Positions 6,160 through 13,916 of a stretch of 25,533 bases of DNA are shown piece by piece. The notes beneath the pieces were generated by a model that had not been told where the DNA came from, did not search any database, and worked only from the letters and a program-made list of their open reading frames with translations. A program made the translations under genes and the position numbers. This stretch comes from a virus, in the IMG/VR virus record IMGVR_UViG_3300020189_002207, positions 1 to 25,533 of that record. One strand, 5' to 3'. Numbering within the stretch: the stretch's first letter is position 1; the number at the start of each line of letters is the position of its first letter.

Positions 6160-6416
6160 ATAAGAATAAGATATCTGATAAGAAGAATAAAAAGAGAATA
6201 AAAAGAAAAAATATTCTCAAGAAAAATAATGAGAAAAAAGCAGCTGCAAAAAGAAAGCTAGCTAAGTTAGAAAAATTGATATCTGAATTTCCTGAAAAAT
6301 GTTCTTCATGTAAAAAGACTTTTTCACCTACAGATGAGACAATTGATAGTTGGAAAATTGTGTCTACTTCATCTACATTTGATATCTTTTGTGATGCTTG
6401 CTCTGATGAGATTTAG
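6156..6416 (+). CDS. small Lys-rich protein with CxxC...CxxC zinc knuckle
   Basis: The protein has 86 residues. The first 45 are strongly basic (KKNKKRIKRKNI, EKKAAAKRKLAKL) and probably helical. The C-terminal part holds C49-C52 and C79-C82 around a short beta segment (DSWKIVS), a typical small zinc-binding site. Small Lys-rich proteins of this design, with xxPxxCxxC, SWxV and FCxxC, recur in marine phages; their role is unknown. RNA or DNA binding is plausible from charge and zinc site. The frame stays open upstream of ATG 6156 as an acidic repeat, but no standard start codon is visible there. Confidence 0.7.
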   Translation: MNKNKISDKKNKKRIKRKNILKKNNEKKAAAKRKLAKLEKLISEFPEKCSSCKKTFSPTDETIDSWKIVSTSSTFDIFCDACSDEI

Positions 6417-6525
6417 ACCTAAAGAAGTCATAGAAAATATCGATAAGCTTTTTTTGCTGAGTAAAGCTAATTTATTTTTAAATTCTATAAATTTAGCTTT
6501 AATAATTTATCTCATTTTTACTTAG
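6406..6525 (+). CDS. possible 39-residue membrane peptide
   Basis: ATG 6406 overlaps the last codons of the zinc-knuckle gene and continues to a stop at 6525. The peptide begins MRFRPKEVIENIDKLF and ends in a hydrophobic stretch (INLALIIYLIFT) that could span a membrane. No independent ribosome site is seen. It fills an otherwise gene-free gap, and its basic N terminus and hydrophobic C terminus look protein-like. AT-rich DNA yields such runs by chance, so support is weak. Confidence 0.3.
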   Translation: MRFRPKEVIENIDKLFLLSKANLFLNSINLALIIYLIFT

Positions 6526-6557
6526 ACAATTTTCACAATCATCTTTCGATCAATACT

Positions 6558-6565
6558 TATAAATG
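6558..6565 (+). promoter_or_regulatory. T4-late-like promoter box TATAAATG
   Basis: TATAAATG lies 17 bases before the start at 6583. The same 9-mer, TTATAAATG, precedes the tail genes at 16765-16773. T4-like phages mark late genes with TATAAATA-type boxes without a -35 element. In an AT-rich genome such boxes also occur by chance, so position is the main support. Confidence 0.45.
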
Positions 6566-6582
6566 GCGAAAGGGAGATGAAA

Positions 6583-7029
6583 ATGTCAGATATCAATGAA
6601 GTCTTATCAAAGCTTTCTCAGATCGATGGTGCTATTAAAAATTCTTCTGCGCTAAACGGAGGATTTGATGCCCTAGTTGAAGATATCAAAGATCTTCGGA
6701 CAGATTTGCATGAAGTTAAAAATAGCTTACGAGAAATAAAAGATACTGTCAATCACCCAGATACAGGGGTTATTTCTAGAATACGTGATCTAGAATCTGA
6801 GCAATCTAGAAGAATGCCTCTTTTAGATAAACTCAATACAATGGGAATTAGATATGACGATCTTCTCCCATGGAGAGATGATACAGAAAAAAGATTAGAT
6901 CATCTAGTTATACAAAATACACAACTAGAAAATTGGCAAAAAAGTGCAACTAGACTAATTTGGATACTAGGTGGTACAGTTGGTTCATTATTTGTTAAAA
7001 TGCTATGGGAATTGATGCTTAAGGTTTAG
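6583..7029 (+). CDS. coiled-coil protein with C-terminal membrane anchor
   Basis: ATG 6583 is preferred over ATG 6577 because AAAGGGAG (6569-6576) sits 6 bases before it and would abut the other. The 148 residues are helical with heptad-like pattern (about 28-56: LVEDIKDLRTDLHEVKNSL), then a second helix region, and one membrane segment at about 123-144 (ATRLIWILGGTVGSLFVKML). Tail-anchored coiled-coil proteins of this shape include the XhlA-type phage lysis factors, but homology is not clear. It lies one base before the YeaH gene, so it could serve as membrane partner for the YeaH-SpoVR-PrkA set; this is inference from position. Confidence 0.65.
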   Translation: MSDINEVLSKLSQIDGAIKNSSALNGGFDALVEDIKDLRTDLHEVKNSLREIKDTVNHPDTGVISRIRDLESEQSRRMPLLDKLNTMGIRYDDLLPWRDDTEKRLDHLVIQNTQLENWQKSATRLIWILGGTVGSLFVKMLWELMLKV

Positions 7030-7030
7030 T

Positions 7031-8194
7031 ATGAGCACTTTTACAGAACATAAATCTATCGCAGACAGATCAGCAACTGATCGTGCTCGTCACAAAAAAA
7101 AGATTGATAAAGCACTCAAAGAAGGTATTAGAGAAATTGTTGCTGATGAGTCTATTATTGGTCAAGACGGTAATAAAAAAATAAAAATTCCTGTTCGTGG
7201 AATTAAAGAGTATCAATTTGTCTATGGAGACAACTCAAAAAAAGTTGGCGGCGCACAAGGAAAAGATATAAAACGTGGACAAAAAATTGCAGATGCCAAG
7301 AAAGACCAACCTCAAAAAGCTGGAAATCAAAGCGGTGAGGAACACTATGAAGTTGAAGTCACCCTTGAAGAATTGGCTGAGCATTTATTTGCTGATTTAG
7401 AGCTTCCAGACTTGGAGAGAAAAAAGTTTAAATTTATCTCTTCTGAGTCATATAAAAGAAAAGGTTACAGACCATACGGTATTCGTCCTAGGCTTTCTAA
7501 AAAACTAACTCTAAAAAATAAAATAAGAAGAAAAAAAATAGCAGAAAAATCGGGAACTTATTCTAAGGATGATGAAGAAAGATTTCCGTTTCATGAGTCT
7601 GACTTAAAGTACAAACATTTTCAAAATCAGCCTGTTGAAATAAGTTCAGCAGTAATCTTTTTTATAATGGATGTTTCCGGCTCCATGAGTACCGAAAAGA
7701 AGTATATTGCTAGAAGCTTTTTCTTTTTGTTATATCAATTTTTAAGACACAAATATGACAACATTGAAGTTGTTTTTGTTGCTCATACCACTGATGCTAA
7801 GGAAGTTTCTGAAGAAGACTTCTTTAAGCTTTCACCAAGTGGTGGCACATTTATTTCTCCAGCACTTGACTTAACTTTAAATGCAATTGAAAAAAGATAT
7901 CATCCTCAAAACTGGAACATATATACTTTTCACTGCTCTGATGGAGATAACTGGAGCGAAGATGAGGAAAAAGCCATAAGTGCTAGCTTAAAGCTAAAAG
8001 AGAAATGCCAGCTTTATGGATATTGTGAGATCGATCCAGACGGTAGAAACTTACAATGGAGAACATCTTCTTATTCGAGAACGTATGAGACTTACACTCC
8101 GCATGCTGATGAAAAATTTAAACTTCTTCTTTTGAACTCTTCAAAAGATATCTGGCCTGCCTTTAAGAGTCTTTTTGGTGGAAAAGAGGTGTAA
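7031..8194 (+). CDS. yeaH: YeaH/YhbH family protein (DUF444, VWA domain)
   Basis: The 387-residue protein carries the N-terminal DUF444 signature (RSATDRARHKKKIDKALKE, then KIKIPVRGIKEYQFVYG) and a basic middle. A C-terminal von Willebrand A domain has the metal site DVSGSMS (D214, S216, S218), GGT (PSGGTFISPAL) and SDGDNWSED. Length is near B. subtilis YhbH. In bacteria this family is linked with the PrkA kinase and SpoVR in nutrient-stress and sporulation physiology; its biochemical role is unsettled, and VWA domains usually mediate protein contacts. Here it heads the set YeaH-SpoVR-PrkA, separated by 1 base from SpoVR. The metal-site residues are intact, so it is probably functional. A close bacterial copy would suggest recent capture. 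Confidence 0.92.
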   Translation: MSTFTEHKSIADRSATDRARHKKKIDKALKEGIREIVADESIIGQDGNKKIKIPVRGIKEYQFVYGDNSKKVGGAQGKDIKRGQKIADAKKDQPQKAGNQSGEEHYEVEVTLEELAEHLFADLELPDLERKKFKFISSESYKRKGYRPYGIRPRLSKKLTLKNKIRRKKIAEKSGTYSKDDEERFPFHESDLKYKHFQNQPVEISSAVIFFIMDVSGSMSTEKKYIARSFFFLLYQFLRHKYDNIEVVFVAHTTDAKEVSEEDFFKLSPSGGTFISPALDLTLNAIEKRYHPQNWNIYTFHCSDGDNWSEDEEKAISASLKLKEKCQLYGYCEIDPDGRNLQWRTSSYSRTYETYTPHADEKFKLLLLNSSKDIWPAFKSLFGGKEV

Positions 8195-8195
8195 A

Positions 8196-9503
8196 ATGAC
8201 TTGGACATTTGAAGAGTTGAAAATGTGGGATGAAAAAATTTGTGAAATTGGAAGAAAGTACAATTTAGACTGGCATCCCATCGATTATGAAATCTGTGAT
8301 TATCATGACATGATTGGATATATGGCATACACTGGCATGCCAACTCATTATCATCACTGGTCTTATGGTAAATCTTTTGAAAGAACACATCAGATGTACA
8401 ATCTGGGAATGGAAGGTCTACCTTATGAGATGATCATCAATTCAAATCCCAGTATTTCTTATTTGATGACAGAGAACCCTATGTCTACGCATGTATTGAC
8501 TATGGCACACTGTGTAGGACATTCGGACTTCTTTAAAAACAATAGAATGTTTAGACATACAGATCCAGATAATATAATAGCAAGATTTAAAAATGCTGCT
8601 AAAAGAGTCAATAAGTATGTTGAAAATCCTTCTATTGGCATTGACGCTGTTGAGGAAATTTTAGATGCCGCGCATGCTTTAAAGTATCAGATGTCAAGAG
8701 AATTTAATGTCAAAAGGCTTTCTATTAAAGAGCAAAAAGAAAAATATTTAAAAATATTAAATGAAAATCCTGAAAGACTACCATCTGATTTCGATATTAA
8801 TCAAGTTCCAATTGAAAAAGATTACAATATTCTTGAGTTTATTAGAGATAATAGTAGAAACTTAGAAGACTGGGAAAGAGATCTTTTAACAATAGTTTCT
8901 GATGAAGGCAAATATTTTATTCCTCAAGCAATGACTAAGATAATGAATGAGGGATGGGCTTCATTTTGGCACTATAAAATTCTCCATGAGCTTGAATTAC
9001 CTCAAGAATATCATATGAGCTTTTTAAAGCTTCATAATCAAGTAATTAGACCTATTGTTGGAAGAATCAATCCTTATCACTTAGGTTTTACGATATTTAA
9101 TTGGATTGAAAAAAATATGGGATTAGATCATTGTTTTATAGCAAGAGAAAGCCATAATGACGAATCTTTTATTAGAACATATTTGAATGAAGAAATTTGT
9201 AGAGATTTAAATCTATTTACATACTCAAAGAAAAGAACAGAGTGGTCAATTGATGATATCTCTGATGATGATGGATGGAAAGTAGTAAGAGAAGAACTAA
9301 TAAAAAATGTTGGTCTTGGTAGTCTACCTCAAATTTTCATAGAAAGAATTGAAAAAAATCATACTTTGATATTAGGGCATGACCATGATGGAAGAGACTT
9401 AGAACTCTCTTATGCAGGAAAAGTTTGTGAACATATTGTCGATTTATGGGGAGACGATGTAAAATTATTCACGATTATTGAAGATGAACCTTTTGAAATT
9501 TGA
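8196..9503 (+). CDS. spoVR: SpoVR family protein (YcgB-like)
   Basis: ATG 8196 follows the YeaH stop by one base with GAGG upstream; an in-frame GTG at 8175 lies inside yeaH. The 435 residues follow the SpoVR family throughout: WTFEELKMWDEKICEIGRKYNLD at the start in split form, MPTHYHHWSYGKSFE, INSNPSISYLMTEN, AHCVGHSDFFKNN (A104-H105, H109) and NEGWASFWHY. The conserved His-rich segments may bind metal; the function is unknown. SpoVR is needed for normal spore cortex in Bacillus, while YcgB in enterics belongs to the stationary-phase regulon. It is slightly shorter than cellular forms (about 470-510), mostly at the C terminus. No spore-forming host is implied. Confidence 0.92.
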   Translation: MTWTFEELKMWDEKICEIGRKYNLDWHPIDYEICDYHDMIGYMAYTGMPTHYHHWSYGKSFERTHQMYNLGMEGLPYEMIINSNPSISYLMTENPMSTHVLTMAHCVGHSDFFKNNRMFRHTDPDNIIARFKNAAKRVNKYVENPSIGIDAVEEILDAAHALKYQMSREFNVKRLSIKEQKEKYLKILNENPERLPSDFDINQVPIEKDYNILEFIRDNSRNLEDWERDLLTIVSDEGKYFIPQAMTKIMNEGWASFWHYKILHELELPQEYHMSFLKLHNQVIRPIVGRINPYHLGFTIFNWIEKNMGLDHCFIARESHNDESFIRTYLNEEICRDLNLFTYSKKRTEWSIDDISDDDGWKVVREELIKNVGLGSLPQIFIERIEKNHTLILGHDHDGRDLELSYAGKVCEHIVDLWGDDVKLFTIIEDEPFEI

Positions 9504-9535
9504 TCATTTTTTAAGTTTTCTTTAATATTTACATA

Positions 9536-9552
9536 TGAGCACATGATGCTCA
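9536..9552 (+). other. hairpin in the spoVR-prkA gap
   Basis: TGAGCA-CATGA-TGCTCA forms a 6-bp stem with a 5-base loop, 20 bases before the PrkA start at 9573 and just upstream of its GAGG ribosome site. It could be an mRNA processing or stability element setting PrkA levels apart from its partners. An ATG at 9543 lies in the loop but has no ribosome site. Confidence 0.35.
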
Positions 9553-9572
9553 CCTTTAAACGAGGAAATAAA

Positions 9573-11504
9573 ATGCCGAAAACAGATTTTAAAAAGCTAA
9601 TCCAAGACCAGAGAAAGAATAAAAAAAGCGAAAAATTCTCAGGTACCTTTCTAGACTATCTTGATCTAGTTGAAAAAGGTGATGTAAAAGTAAGACTAGC
9701 TCATAAAAGACTGTATGACTCAATTGTCGATGATGGCATTGAAACTCTTGATGAAACTGATCCAAGATGTAGAAAACTATTCGGTGGAGAAAAAACCAGA
9801 GTTTACAGCTATTTTAAAGATCATTTTTTTGGAATGGAAAATTCAATTTCAAAAATTATGCGGTATCTAAGATCAGCGTCTCTAAAAGGTGAGGAAAGTA
9901 GACAAGTTCTTCTTCTTTTAGGTCCCGTTGGAGCCGGTAAGTCTGCCCTCATGGAACACATCAAGGCAGCACTTGAATCCTCCGAAGAAGTTTATCACCT
10001 TGAAGGTTGCCCAATTAGAGAAGAACCTCTTCATCTTTTACCTAGATCTCTTCGACCACAATTTGAAGAAATTTTAGGTACTAGCATTGAAGGTGATTTA
10101 TGCCCTGTATGTCGACATAGACTTTTAAATGAATTCAATGGTGAGTATGAGAAGTTTCCTGTAAAAACTTCTTCTTTCTCATCTAGAGGTCGAAGAGGTG
10201 TTGGTGTTGTGCCACCAGTCGATGCAAACACACAGGATACGTCAATCCTTATCGGAAGTGAAGATATTTCTAAGCTTGATATCTATCCTGAAGATGACCC
10301 AAGAGTTATGTCTCTAAATGGTGCGTTTAATGTTGGTAATCGTGGTATTGTTGAATTTGTCGAAGTCTTTAAGAATGAGATTGAATTTTTACATACGATG
10401 ATCACAGCAACGCAGGAAAAGAATGTTCCTTCTCCAGGTAAGGGACCAATGATTTATTTTGATGGTGTTATTTTAGCACACTGCAATGAAGCTGAGTGGA
10501 ATAAATTCAAGTCAACGCATACCAATGAAGCTATTCTTGATAGAATCGTAAGAGTTAATGTTCCTTACTGCCTCGAGCTTGACCAAGAAGTTAAGATTTA
10601 TCAAAAACTTATTAAGCACAGTGATTTTGATGCACACATTGCGCCACACACAATTCAGGTAGCATCAATGTTCTCAGTCATGTCTCGACTTAAGCCTTCA
10701 AATAAAGTTGAACCACTGGTAAAAATGAAAATTTATAACGGTGATGATATCATTGAAAAAGGAAGAGTTAAGAAGGTTGATATTAAAGATCTTCGTGAAG
10801 AAGCTAGGGATGAAGGAATGACAGGTATTTCTACTAGGTTCATTATGAAGGCTATCGATGCAGCAATATCAGACTCAGACAAGAATATGGTAACTCCTAT
10901 CTCAATTAGAGATGCCTTGATTAAGCAAGTTAAAGATCAAATAGTTAACGAAGAAGCCAGAGAAAGATATTTGCAATACCTTCAAAAAGATCTTCACGAA
11001 GAATACCTAAGAATTCTGGAAAAGGAAATTACAAAAGCTTTTGTTTCTGCTTATGAAGAACAAGCTGAATCTCTTTTTGACAATTACCTTGATCATGCTG
11101 AAGCTTATGTCAATAAGACAAACGTTAAAGATCGAGTGACAAGAGAAGAGATGGAACCTGATGAAAAATTCATGGCATCCATTGAAGAGAATATCGGTAT
11201 CACAGGATCTTCTAGAGATGGATTTAGAGCAGATGTAACTTCTTATATGTTTTCCCTCATGAGATCAGAAAAGAAGATTGACTGGAAAGCATATGGACCG
11301 CTTAAAGAAGCTATTGAAAATAAGCTTATGGCATCGGTTAAAGATCTTTCCAGAATTGTGACTAAGTCCAAAAGCAGAGATAAGAAGCAACAAGGAAAAT
11401 ACAATGAGATGGTAAAAACCTTGATTGATGACTACGGTTACAACGAAGACTCTGCTGAAGAAATTATTAAGTTTGCATCAAATAACTTGTGGAGAGATAG
11501 CTAA
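9573..11504 (+). CDS. prkA: PrkA family serine protein kinase (YeaG-like AAA+ protein)
   Basis: ATG 9573 is preferred for its GAGG site; the in-frame ATG 9543 has none. At 643 residues it matches cellular PrkA/YeaG (about 640). The N-terminal AAA domain has GPVGAGKS (117-124), the PrkA segments EEPLHLLPRSLRPQFEE and GDLCPVCRHRL, and FDGVILAHCNEAEWNKF. The C-terminal helical kinase-related domain follows, ending NNLWRDS. Known family: reported as a Ser/Thr kinase, and in Bacillus also as a protease-like ATPase, active under starvation. All main segments look intact. It closes the YeaH-SpoVR-PrkA set; in enterics the order is PrkA-YeaH with YcgB elsewhere. Host-stress signalling under phage control is the natural inference. 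Confidence 0.93.
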   Translation: MPKTDFKKLIQDQRKNKKSEKFSGTFLDYLDLVEKGDVKVRLAHKRLYDSIVDDGIETLDETDPRCRKLFGGEKTRVYSYFKDHFFGMENSISKIMRYLRSASLKGEESRQVLLLLGPVGAGKSALMEHIKAALESSEEVYHLEGCPIREEPLHLLPRSLRPQFEEILGTSIEGDLCPVCRHRLLNEFNGEYEKFPVKTSSFSSRGRRGVGVVPPVDANTQDTSILIGSEDISKLDIYPEDDPRVMSLNGAFNVGNRGIVEFVEVFKNEIEFLHTMITATQEKNVPSPGKGPMIYFDGVILAHCNEAEWNKFKSTHTNEAILDRIVRVNVPYCLELDQEVKIYQKLIKHSDFDAHIAPHTIQVASMFSVMSRLKPSNKVEPLVKMKIYNGDDIIEKGRVKKVDIKDLREEARDEGMTGISTRFIMKAIDAAISDSDKNMVTPISIRDALIKQVKDQIVNEEARERYLQYLQKDLHEEYLRILEKEITKAFVSAYEEQAESLFDNYLDHAEAYVNKTNVKDRVTREEMEPDEKFMASIEENIGITGSSRDGFRADVTSYMFSLMRSEKKIDWKAYGPLKEAIENKLMASVKDLSRIVTKSKSRDKKQQGKYNEMVKTLIDDYGYNEDSAEEIIKFASNNLWRDS

Positions 11505-11539
11505 GTTAAATTTATTTCCTTGTTGTGTTATAATGGCTT

Positions 11540-12868
11540 ATGCCTTACACAAAATCAATAAATAAAAACTGCTTTAATCACTCGCTTAATAGCTTTGTAG
11601 AAAAAATTAAAAAAGCTTGTCTAAGCAAAGATTCCAACTCTGTTTACTTCGCAGGTGATGGTACACCTATCATATCAAAATACTCCTTAAATACTGTTAG
11701 AATGCTCCCTGTTGACTCTAGGGAGGAAAATATTTTCAAACAAATAATCGTTGAATTTTTACTGAAAAGCGAAAATTTATCTGGCTTCTCTTCCGACATT
11801 TTTCTATCTTACTTTTTAGATTTGTTATCTCTCTCTAAAGACGAGAGTTTTAATAGTAGTAAAAATACTGAAAAAATAAAAGCTGAGATAAACAAATCTC
11901 TTTCAAAACCTATGCTCGGCGATTTAGAAAGTTTTCTTGATAGGAATTTTGAAAGCTTGTATAGCAAAGCAGTTTTTGAAGCTTTGAAATCTTTTGGTTT
12001 AAACGGAAGAATAGAGATTAAAAGAAAAAACTGTGATAAGGTAATTGTTGAAACTTCTAGAGGTTTTAGTTTTAAATGTCTTCCTGATGAGAACTTACTT
12101 TATTTTTCAAAAGGAAAATACGATAGAGAAAATGTAAAAGCATTTGTAATCGATGGAATTATCGAAAAAGTTTCTGAGCTTGACCGGATATTAAATTATG
12201 CTGCAAGTACAAAGCAATCGATTGCAATATTTTGTAGAGGATATACAGAAGAAGTTTTGTCAACAATTATGACAAATAACATGAGAGGAACTATCGATGT
12301 GCTTCTCTTAGCTTCAAAGATTGATGAAAATTCAGCAAATGATCTTTCTGATATTTGTGTCTGTACAGGATCAAAATTTTGTTCAGTATTTTCAGGTGAG
12401 CTAATTACATCAATTGACCCAGAAGAAGACTATGGATTAGTTGATAGAATGATTGCTACACCAGAAAAAGTTACAATCATAAATGAGAAAACTAAAACAA
12501 GCGTTAAAAAGAGAATAGCGGAATTAATTAAAAATAATTACGATAATATAAACTTAGACTACTACAAAAATAGAATCAAAAACCTTTCAGGTCACACATG
12601 CACAATATATGTCCCTGAAAAAGATGAGCAAAAGAATGTTTTTATGACTTCTAATTTTGATGCTACTCTAAGGTCTGCTAAGTCTGTTATTTCAAAAGGA
12701 TTAGTTATTCCTTCTAGCATTGTAGCTTTTAATGACATTAAGTTTCCTTCAATGATTGAAGTCAACAACAATATTCCTGCTGAAAGTTTTTTTGTGGGTG
12801 TTGAGATGGGAAATAAATGTTTTGAAAAAATTAAATCAATTGAAAAATTAATTACTATCGATCAATAG
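11540..12868 (+). CDS. divergent, shortened GroEL-like chaperonin
   Basis: The 442-residue protein aligns by eye along most of GroEL: PIISKYSLNTV (43-53) with PTITKDGVSVA; LYSKAVFEALKSFGLNGRIEI with LIAEAMDKVGKEGVITV; DGIIEKVSELDRILNYAA, MRGTIDVLLLASK and SDICVCTGSKF with the apical domain. FDATLRSAKSVISKGLV matches the segment holding the catalytic Asp, kept here as D374. Cellular GroEL has about 548 residues; both equatorial halves are shortened, and the nucleotide motif GDGTTT is replaced (GFSSDIF near 82-88). ATP binding and ring assembly are doubtful. It may be a chaperonin-derived substrate binder or decoy. No GroES gene is nearby. No ribosome site is visible; a TATAATG box lies just upstream (about 11529). 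Phage GroELs are known, but this one is unusually degenerate. Confidence 0.75.
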   Translation: MPYTKSINKNCFNHSLNSFVEKIKKACLSKDSNSVYFAGDGTPIISKYSLNTVRMLPVDSREENIFKQIIVEFLLKSENLSGFSSDIFLSYFLDLLSLSKDESFNSSKNTEKIKAEINKSLSKPMLGDLESFLDRNFESLYSKAVFEALKSFGLNGRIEIKRKNCDKVIVETSRGFSFKCLPDENLLYFSKGKYDRENVKAFVIDGIIEKVSELDRILNYAASTKQSIAIFCRGYTEEVLSTIMTNNMRGTIDVLLLASKIDENSANDLSDICVCTGSKFCSVFSGELITSIDPEEDYGLVDRMIATPEKVTIINEKTKTSVKKRIAELIKNNYDNINLDYYKNRIKNLSGHTCTIYVPEKDEQKNVFMTSNFDATLRSAKSVISKGLVIPSSIVAFNDIKFPSMIEVNNNIPAESFFVGVEMGNKCFEKIKSIEKLITIDQ

Positions 12869-12874
12869 TTTACA

Positions 12875-12888
12875 TTATCTAAAGATAA
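12875..12888. other. palindrome TTATCT-AA-AGATAA
   Basis: A perfect 6-bp inverted repeat with a 2-base centre lies in the 51-bp gap after the chaperonin-like gene. It could be an operator or a small hairpin; the centre is too short for a stable loop without opening a pair. No T-run follows. Confidence 0.3.
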
Positions 12889-12919
12889 ATTTAAGATTAA
12901 ATGTAAGTAGGAGTAAGTC

Positions 12920-13147
12920 ATGAGCTTAGAATCAGATATTTCTTACAGCGTAAAGTCGCTTGTAGACACTATTAAGGCAACTGTTAATTCAAATCTTAGA
13001 AAAGCAGTTCAAAATGGTCAATTAACTCTTGAGCAAGAAAAAATTGAAGGTGTTTCTCTTCTTGTTCAAAACTCTATCGACCAGGCTTTTATTGAAGGTA
13101 CAGATCTTTTAACAAATACGCTAAGAGCATACTCAAAAAATAAGTAA
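12920..13147 (+). CDS. small hypothetical helical protein
   Basis: This 75-residue protein begins MSLESDISYSVKSLVDTIKA. The start has AGGAG (12909-12913) 6 bases upstream, one of the strongest ribosome sites in this block, suggesting high expression. It is predicted all-helical, with two amphipathic helices (SYSVKSLVDTIKATVNSNL and ISLLVQ/DQAFIEGTDLLTNTL regions) and no cysteine or membrane segment. Family not recognised. Its stop shares a base with the next start (TAATG). Confidence 0.7.
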   Translation: MSLESDISYSVKSLVDTIKATVNSNLRKAVQNGQLTLEQEKIEGVSLLVQNSIDQAFIEGTDLLTNTLRAYSKNK

Positions 13148-13626
13148 TGGATGGTTTCAAGCACTTAGTGCAATGTCACTGTATATTACCTCAGTATAGA
13201 GATAGAAAAGATCCGGTCTTTCATAAGTTTGTTGTATTCTCAGAAATAGATGAGAATGATCAGGTAAAACCTAAGAATGCCCAGTGTAATAATTGTGGAG
13301 TGATCCACAAAGTATTTGATATCTGTAAAAGTGAAATAGTACACAGCAAAGAGGAAATGAAAACTCTTATAAGTAAAAAAGATATCCAGCTAATGTTACC
13401 CAATAAACTCTCTGAAATTCTTGATGCTTATAATGTTGATATCGCAACCTGGGAACAAGCTAAGTTTATTATCAAGAATAAAAAGTGGGGTAGTCACATT
13501 CTTCTAAATAGAGATGAAACAGACTACGAAGAAACAGGAAAGATACTAAAGATCATTGATAGTAATGAATTCATAGTTGATTTGGAGTCAACTCAAAAAT
13601 ATATTGGAGACTTTGAAGATGAGTGA
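13147..13626 (+). CDS. conserved marine-phage protein with zinc ribbon
   Basis: The 159 residues show QCHC (C10, C12) and QCNNCG (C47, C50), a likely zinc ribbon, with the family-typical DPVFHKFVVFS and NCGVxHKVxDICKSE between and after. The C-terminal part carries DIATWEQAKFIIKNKKWGSHI. Proteins of this exact design recur in cyanophages and other marine T4-like phages and have no known function; the ribbon suggests nucleic-acid or polymerase contact. It overlaps both neighbours (1 base upstream, 8 downstream), so the three genes are probably translated together. Confidence 0.8.
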   Translation: MDGFKHLVQCHCILPQYRDRKDPVFHKFVVFSEIDENDQVKPKNAQCNNCGVIHKVFDICKSEIVHSKEEMKTLISKKDIQLMLPNKLSEILDAYNVDIATWEQAKFIIKNKKWGSHILLNRDETDYEETGKILKIIDSNEFIVDLESTQKYIGDFEDE

Positions 13627-13873
13627 AGTTAAAAAATACGGTGAAACAGAAACTGAAAAATGGGCGATTTCTCTTTCTAAATCAAGAGATATTGTCAAAG
13701 AAATTATGGACTTTGGTGTGTCGCAAGATCAAATTCACCAAATTATAAATCTTTTATCTCTAGAGCTGGAAAATCCTGAACATATGAAGGCATATGTAAA
13801 TGTCTATAAAAATGTCAGAGACAACAAGGTAGAAGGCTCAGAAAATACAACAAAATTAATACTAGATAGCTAA
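13619..13873 (+). CDS. small hypothetical helical protein
   Basis: ATG 13619 overlaps the end of the zinc-ribbon gene by 8 bases; an in-frame ATG at 13577 lies deep inside it and is not needed. The 84-residue product (MSEVKKYGETETEKW...) is helical, with IVKEIMDFGVSQDQIHQIINLLSLEL as its core in two parts, and a polar tail. The core resembles short helical-hairpin proteins of marine phages that accompany the zinc-ribbon protein. Function unknown. Confidence 0.65.
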   Translation: MSEVKKYGETETEKWAISLSKSRDIVKEIMDFGVSQDQIHQIINLLSLELENPEHMKAYVNVYKNVRDNKVEGSENTTKLILDS

Positions 13874-13916
13874 TTCTTCTTTACTGAAATATTTACTCTT
13901 GATTGGTGTGATTTAA

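Noticed and set aside
7031-11504. The PrkA set as evidence for a bacterial chromosome
   Set aside because: Considered seriously, but the genes around it (LTESQL protein, zinc ribbon, nucleotidyltransferase, tail fibre, overlaps) fit a phage better. Without a terminase or capsid gene this stays a judgement.
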